Origin: Acidobacteriota bacterium
Lineage (GTDB): Bacteria > Acidobacteriota > Terriglobia > Bryobacterales > Bryobacteraceae
Assembly: GCA_016871135.1 (NCBI GenBank)
Contig: VFZQ01000169.1
Span: 1 to 9,043, forward strand
Direction: 5' to 3'
Length of the DNA: 9,043 nt
Part shown: positions 6,798 through 9,043 of the stretch, piece after piece
How the letters are laid out: the number at the start of each line of letters is the position of its first letter
Position numbering within the stretch: the first letter of the stretch is position 1
Program-made: the position numbers and the translations under genes
The notes under the pieces: model-generated
The model's database searches: none
What the model saw: only the letters and a program-made list of their open reading frames with translations
Told to the model about the DNA's origin: nothing

Positions 6798-8351
6798 TTA
6801 TCCCTTCATGAGCAACGCCATTGCCGCGTTGTGGCCCGCGATACCACTGACGCCGCCGCCACGTCGCGCTCCCGCGCCCGCGAGGTAAATGTGCGGGTCA
6901 TCGGTTTCCGCGCCCCACAGCGGACCGGCTCCCGGCTCGTTGTCGTCCAGGAACGGAAAATCCAGGTCGCAATGAAAAATGTTTCCGCGCGGCAAGGAAA
7001 TGTCGTGCTCCAGGTCGAGCGGTGATTTCACCTCAATCGCCAACGAGCCGTCGCGACACGGGGCGAGGACAGACTCGATGGGATCGAGCAAGTATTGATT
7101 CAAGCTGGCGAGGGCTCGCTCCTTGGCCAGGGCCTTGGCACCCTCGGGATCCGCATCAAAGAGTTTCGCCGGAGTATGCAGTCCAAAAAGCGTGAGGGTT
7201 TGAAAACCCCTCACGTTCAACTCCGCCGACAAAATCGTGGGATCGGTCAGCGTGTGACAATACATCTCCAGCGGCATCGGTTGCGGCATTTCACCACCGC
7301 AAGCCCGAGCGTGGGCGGCCTCCAGTTGGAAGTAGCTCTCGTTGATATGAAACGTTCCCGCAAAGGCGAGCCGCGGGTCCGCGCCTGACTTGAGCCGCGG
7401 CAGACGCGACAGCAGCATGTTGATCTTGAGTTGGCAGCCTTCGAGGGACCGGGGCACGGCTTGTCCGCGCAGGCGGGCGAGGTGTTGTGGAGCCGCGGCG
7501 AAGAGCAGGTCCTTGCCGCGATAGGCTTCGCCCGATTCCGTTTCGATGCGAACACCCGACGGACCGCTCTCCAGCGCGACGACTTTGGCTTGGAGTTTGA
7601 TCTCCACTCCGAGCGACACGGCGATGCGATTCAGCTCGCTGACTAACACACCCATTCCGCCCTGGGGCACTCGCCACTGTCCGCTGCCGTTGCCAATCAA
7701 GTGATACAGGAAGCAACGGTTGGCCTGCATGTCGTCCGCCGAAACGAAAGTCCCGATCAGCGCGTCGGTCAGCACCACACCTCGCACCAGATCGTCGCTG
7801 AAGCGATGACGAATGACGTCGCCGATCGGGACCTCCATCAGATTTCGCCAGACCTCCGGCAACCCCAGTTCGGACTTGAGTTCCGCCGCGTGCCGGAGCG
7901 GCCGCAGCATCGTCGGGGCAAGGCGTTGGGCCAGGACCGCAATCTCGCCGTAGAACTCGCACCAAGCTTGAGCCTCGCGATCCGATCCCGTCAGCCGCCG
8001 GAAGCTGCTCGCAGTCGCTTCATCCCACTGCGAGGAAACCAGCAGCCCGTCATCGCGGCCCTCCCGTTGATACGGCGAGTAGGAAGCGACGGCTCGCCCC
8101 AGCGTTCTGAATTGGATCCCCAGATCGGCCACAATTTGATCGGGCAGCAGCGACACCAGATACGAATAACGCGACAGCCGTGCCTCGTAATCGGGAAAGG
8201 TCTTGACGCTGGTCGTGGCACCGCCGAGTTCGTCGCGCGCCTCGACGACAAGCACCGACTTCCCCGCCTTGGCCAAATAGCAGGCGGCGACCAGCCCGTT
8301 GTGTCCTCCCCCGATGATGATGGCGTCATATTGTCGGAGGTCGTGGGTCAT
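6798..8351 (-). CDS. FAD-dependent phytoene-dehydrogenase-like oxidoreductase (PYROXD2/CrtI superfamily)
   Basis: This 517-residue protein is full length for the family. The N-terminal dinucleotide-binding site is clear: a hydrophobic strand, GGGHNGLVAACYLAKAG (from G14), and the acidic end of the second strand at E37 in VVEARDELGGA, which binds the FAD ribose. The central region contains VPQGGMGVLVSELNRIA, typical of CrtI-like and PYROXD2-like flavoproteins. The C-terminus (490-517) has the second FAD contact motif, LAGAGARRGGGVSGIAGHNA. The HNG and the ARRGGGVSG signature fit the PYROXD2-like branch better than true phytoene desaturases, so carotenoid synthesis should not be assumed; no crt genes are nearby. 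There is no signal peptide, so it is expected in the cytoplasm or at the membrane. It is the first gene of a probable two-gene unit with the metallopeptidase. A GAGAG lies about 12-17 nt before the ATG, a weak ribosome site. The substrate is unknown. Confidence 0.92.
   Translation of the reverse strand: MTHDLRQYDAIIIGGGHNGLVAACYLAKAGKSVLVVEARDELGGATTSVKTFPDYEARLSRYSYLVSLLPDQIVADLGIQFRTLGRAVASYSPYQREGRDDGLLVSSQWDEATASSFRRLTGSDREAQAWCEFYGEIAVLAQRLAPTMLRPLRHAAELKSELGLPEVWRNLMEVPIGDVIRHRFSDDLVRGVVLTDALIGTFVSADDMQANRCFLYHLIGNGSGQWRVPQGGMGVLVSELNRIAVSLGVEIKLQAKVVALESGPSGVRIETESGEAYRGKDLLFAAAPQHLARLRGQAVPRSLEGCQLKINMLLSRLPRLKSGADPRLAFAGTFHINESYFQLEAAHARACGGEMPQPMPLEMYCHTLTDPTILSAELNVRGFQTLTLFGLHTPAKLFDADPEGAKALAKERALASLNQYLLDPIESVLAPCRDGSLAIEVKSPLDLEHDISLPRGNIFHCDLDFPFLDDNEPGAGPLWGAETDDPHIYLAGAGARRGGGVSGIAGHNAAMALLMKG
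6801..6806 (-). promoter_or_regulatory. Probable Shine-Dalgarno site for the metallopeptidase, inside the oxidoreductase end
   Basis: On the minus strand AAGGGA forms the last two sense codons of the oxidoreductase and is directly followed by its TAA. The metallopeptidase ATG lies 12 nt downstream of this motif. The spacing is a little long but usable. The overlap suggests that ribosomes finishing the first gene help start the second. Confidence 0.5.
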
Positions 8352-8444
8352 GCTGATGTAACTCTCGTCCTATTACGAGATGGCAGGGAGCGGTGCGAGC
8401 CGAATGGCCCTCATTCTGCACGGACCGATTTCGGACTGAGTTCT

Positions 8445-8513
8445 CATTCGTCGCCTCTTTTGATTCGTCGTCGAATAAAACAATCGACGACGAATCAAAA
8501 GAGGCGACGAATG
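8445..8513. repeat. Perfect 30-bp inverted repeat with a 9-nt A-rich loop
   Basis: Positions 8445-8474 and 8484-8513 are exact reverse complements, separated by ATAAAACAA. Each arm contains an internal direct repeat, ATTCGTCG (8446-8453 and 8463-8470 in the left arm). The element lies 54 nt after the stop of the upstream esterase gene and 93 nt before the oxidoreductase start. The stem is too long and lacks a following T-run for an ordinary intrinsic terminator, although it could stop transcription between the two units. A MITE-like or REP-like insertion is the other reading. Confidence 0.9.
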
Positions 8514-8567
8514 TGCCAGACAGAATTTGTTGCGATCACATCTTGCCGGTCGCAGTACTCGTCTCTG

Positions 8568-9043
8568 CTACTTGTTCTTCAACAACTCCACCATCGCCTG
8601 GCCCATCGCTTGGCCGACATCCATGTAGACCTCGGCCTTGCCGCCGTAGTGGCCGTTGCCGCTGCCGCCTTGAGCCATCGGGTTGGTGTAGATGGTGGCG
8701 ACGTTGCCTTTGAACTCCGGGTACTTGCCCGTGGCCCCGTCTACGGCGAGATGAGCGTTGAGAACATCGGCCGTTGGTCCGCTGCTGCCTTTCACCGCTT
8801 CACCCAGAGTGCCGCAGACGAATTTTCCATTGGGGGCGTTGAATTCCTTTCGCAGGGCTTTGATGAAAGTCACGAGGTTCTTTTCGTAATGAGCCGCGTG
8901 CCCGGCGTTGCCTGCGTCTCGCTCGCCCTGCCAGAAGAAGAAGCCCGCGACCTCGTAACCCTTCGCTCCTGGATAGTGCTTTTCAAGATCAGCCAATGCC
9001 TTCTTGGCGTCGCCGATGTCAGAGTCCCATTGCTTGCCGGCAT
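8568..9043 (-). CDS. Secreted SASA/SGNH-type carbohydrate esterase, C-terminal part (5' end outside the window)
   Basis: The reading frame is open to the right edge, so the gene is partial and only about 158 C-terminal residues are visible. The frame continues upstream of the first possible internal TTG start (8994-8996), reading AGKQWDSDIGDAKKA at the edge, so that TTG is not the true start. The visible part has the block FFFWQGERDAGNAGHA, equivalent to the WQGE(S/R) motif of SASA-type esterases. It is followed by the helix NLVTFIKALRKEFNAP, then YPEFKGNVATIYTNP, then a His motif (GNGHYGGKAEVY) that supplies the probable catalytic His. The C-terminal helix VGQAMGQAMVELL ends the domain. The nucleophile Ser would be in the missing part. 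Related planctomycete proteins are secreted and annotated as sialate O-acetylesterase-domain proteins; acetyl-ester hydrolysis on sugars is inferred. It differs in subtype from the esterase at 110-3016, which has WCQGESN and an extra N-terminal beta-sandwich. Confidence 0.85.
   Translation of the reverse strand, partial: AGKQWDSDIGDAKKALADLEKHYPGAKGYEVAGFFFWQGERDAGNAGHAAHYEKNLVTFIKALRKEFNAPNGKFVCGTLGEAVKGSSGPTADVLNAHLAVDGATGKYPEFKGNVATIYTNPMAQGGSGNGHYGGKAEVYMDVGQAMGQAMVELLKNK

Noticed and set aside
6798..8351. Phytoene desaturase (crtI) of a carotenoid pathway
   Set aside because: The C-terminal ARRGGGVSG and N-terminal GGGHNG signatures fit the PYROXD2-like branch, and no other carotenoid genes lie in the window.
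8568..8996. Treating the right-hand esterase as a complete 142-residue gene starting at TTG (8994-8996)
   Set aside because: The frame stays open to the window edge with matching sequence upstream, and the domain lacks its N-terminal half, so the gene is partial.

Overview
The window most likely comes from a planctomycete (Planctomycetota, perhaps a Pirellulales-type genome). This is inferred from the protein types: secreted SASA-type esterases, a formylglycine-generating-enzyme-like protein fused to other domains, and a PYROXD2-like oxidoreductase. Moderately high GC and hairpin-rich intergenic DNA fit the same view. No rRNA or other phylogenetic marker is present to confirm it.

All five genes lie on the minus strand, so transcription runs from right to left. 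In that order they are: (1) the 3' part of a secreted SASA/SGNH carbohydrate-esterase gene (8568-9043, cut by the window edge); (2) a spacer holding a perfect 30-bp inverted repeat (8445-8513); (3) a PYROXD2/phytoene-dehydrogenase-like FAD oxidoreductase (6798-8351); (4) 9 nt further on, a small secreted zinc metallopeptidase with an HELAH motif resembling the anthrax lethal-factor catalytic domain (6060-6788); (5) a 475-nt non-coding block containing a large imperfect inverted repeat made of many small perfect hairpins (5718-5950); (6) an 834-residue secreted protein joining a transglutaminase-like core, part of a formylglycine-generating-enzyme (FGE/SUMF1) domain and part of a CBM6-like beta-sandwich (3080-5584); (7) a 32-nt REP-like hairpin (3043-3074); (8) a 968-residue sialate O-acetylesterase-like protein (110-3016).

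The esterases and the FGE-like protein all carry a signal peptide, or would be expected to for the truncated one, and fit exported handling of decorated polysaccharides. Genes 3 and 4 look translationally coupled. Their functional link to the others is unknown.

The main points for follow-up are as follows. The 968-residue protein is an internal duplication in which the second esterase domain has lost every recognisable catalytic motif (GQSN to GGAL, WCQGESN to WVPGTAN, DIHP to DAWP). The FGE-like protein seems to be an in-frame join of two incomplete domains and lacks the FGE active-site half. The 5.7-5.95 kb element is a nested array of triloop hairpins. No complete new defence or mobile system was seen.
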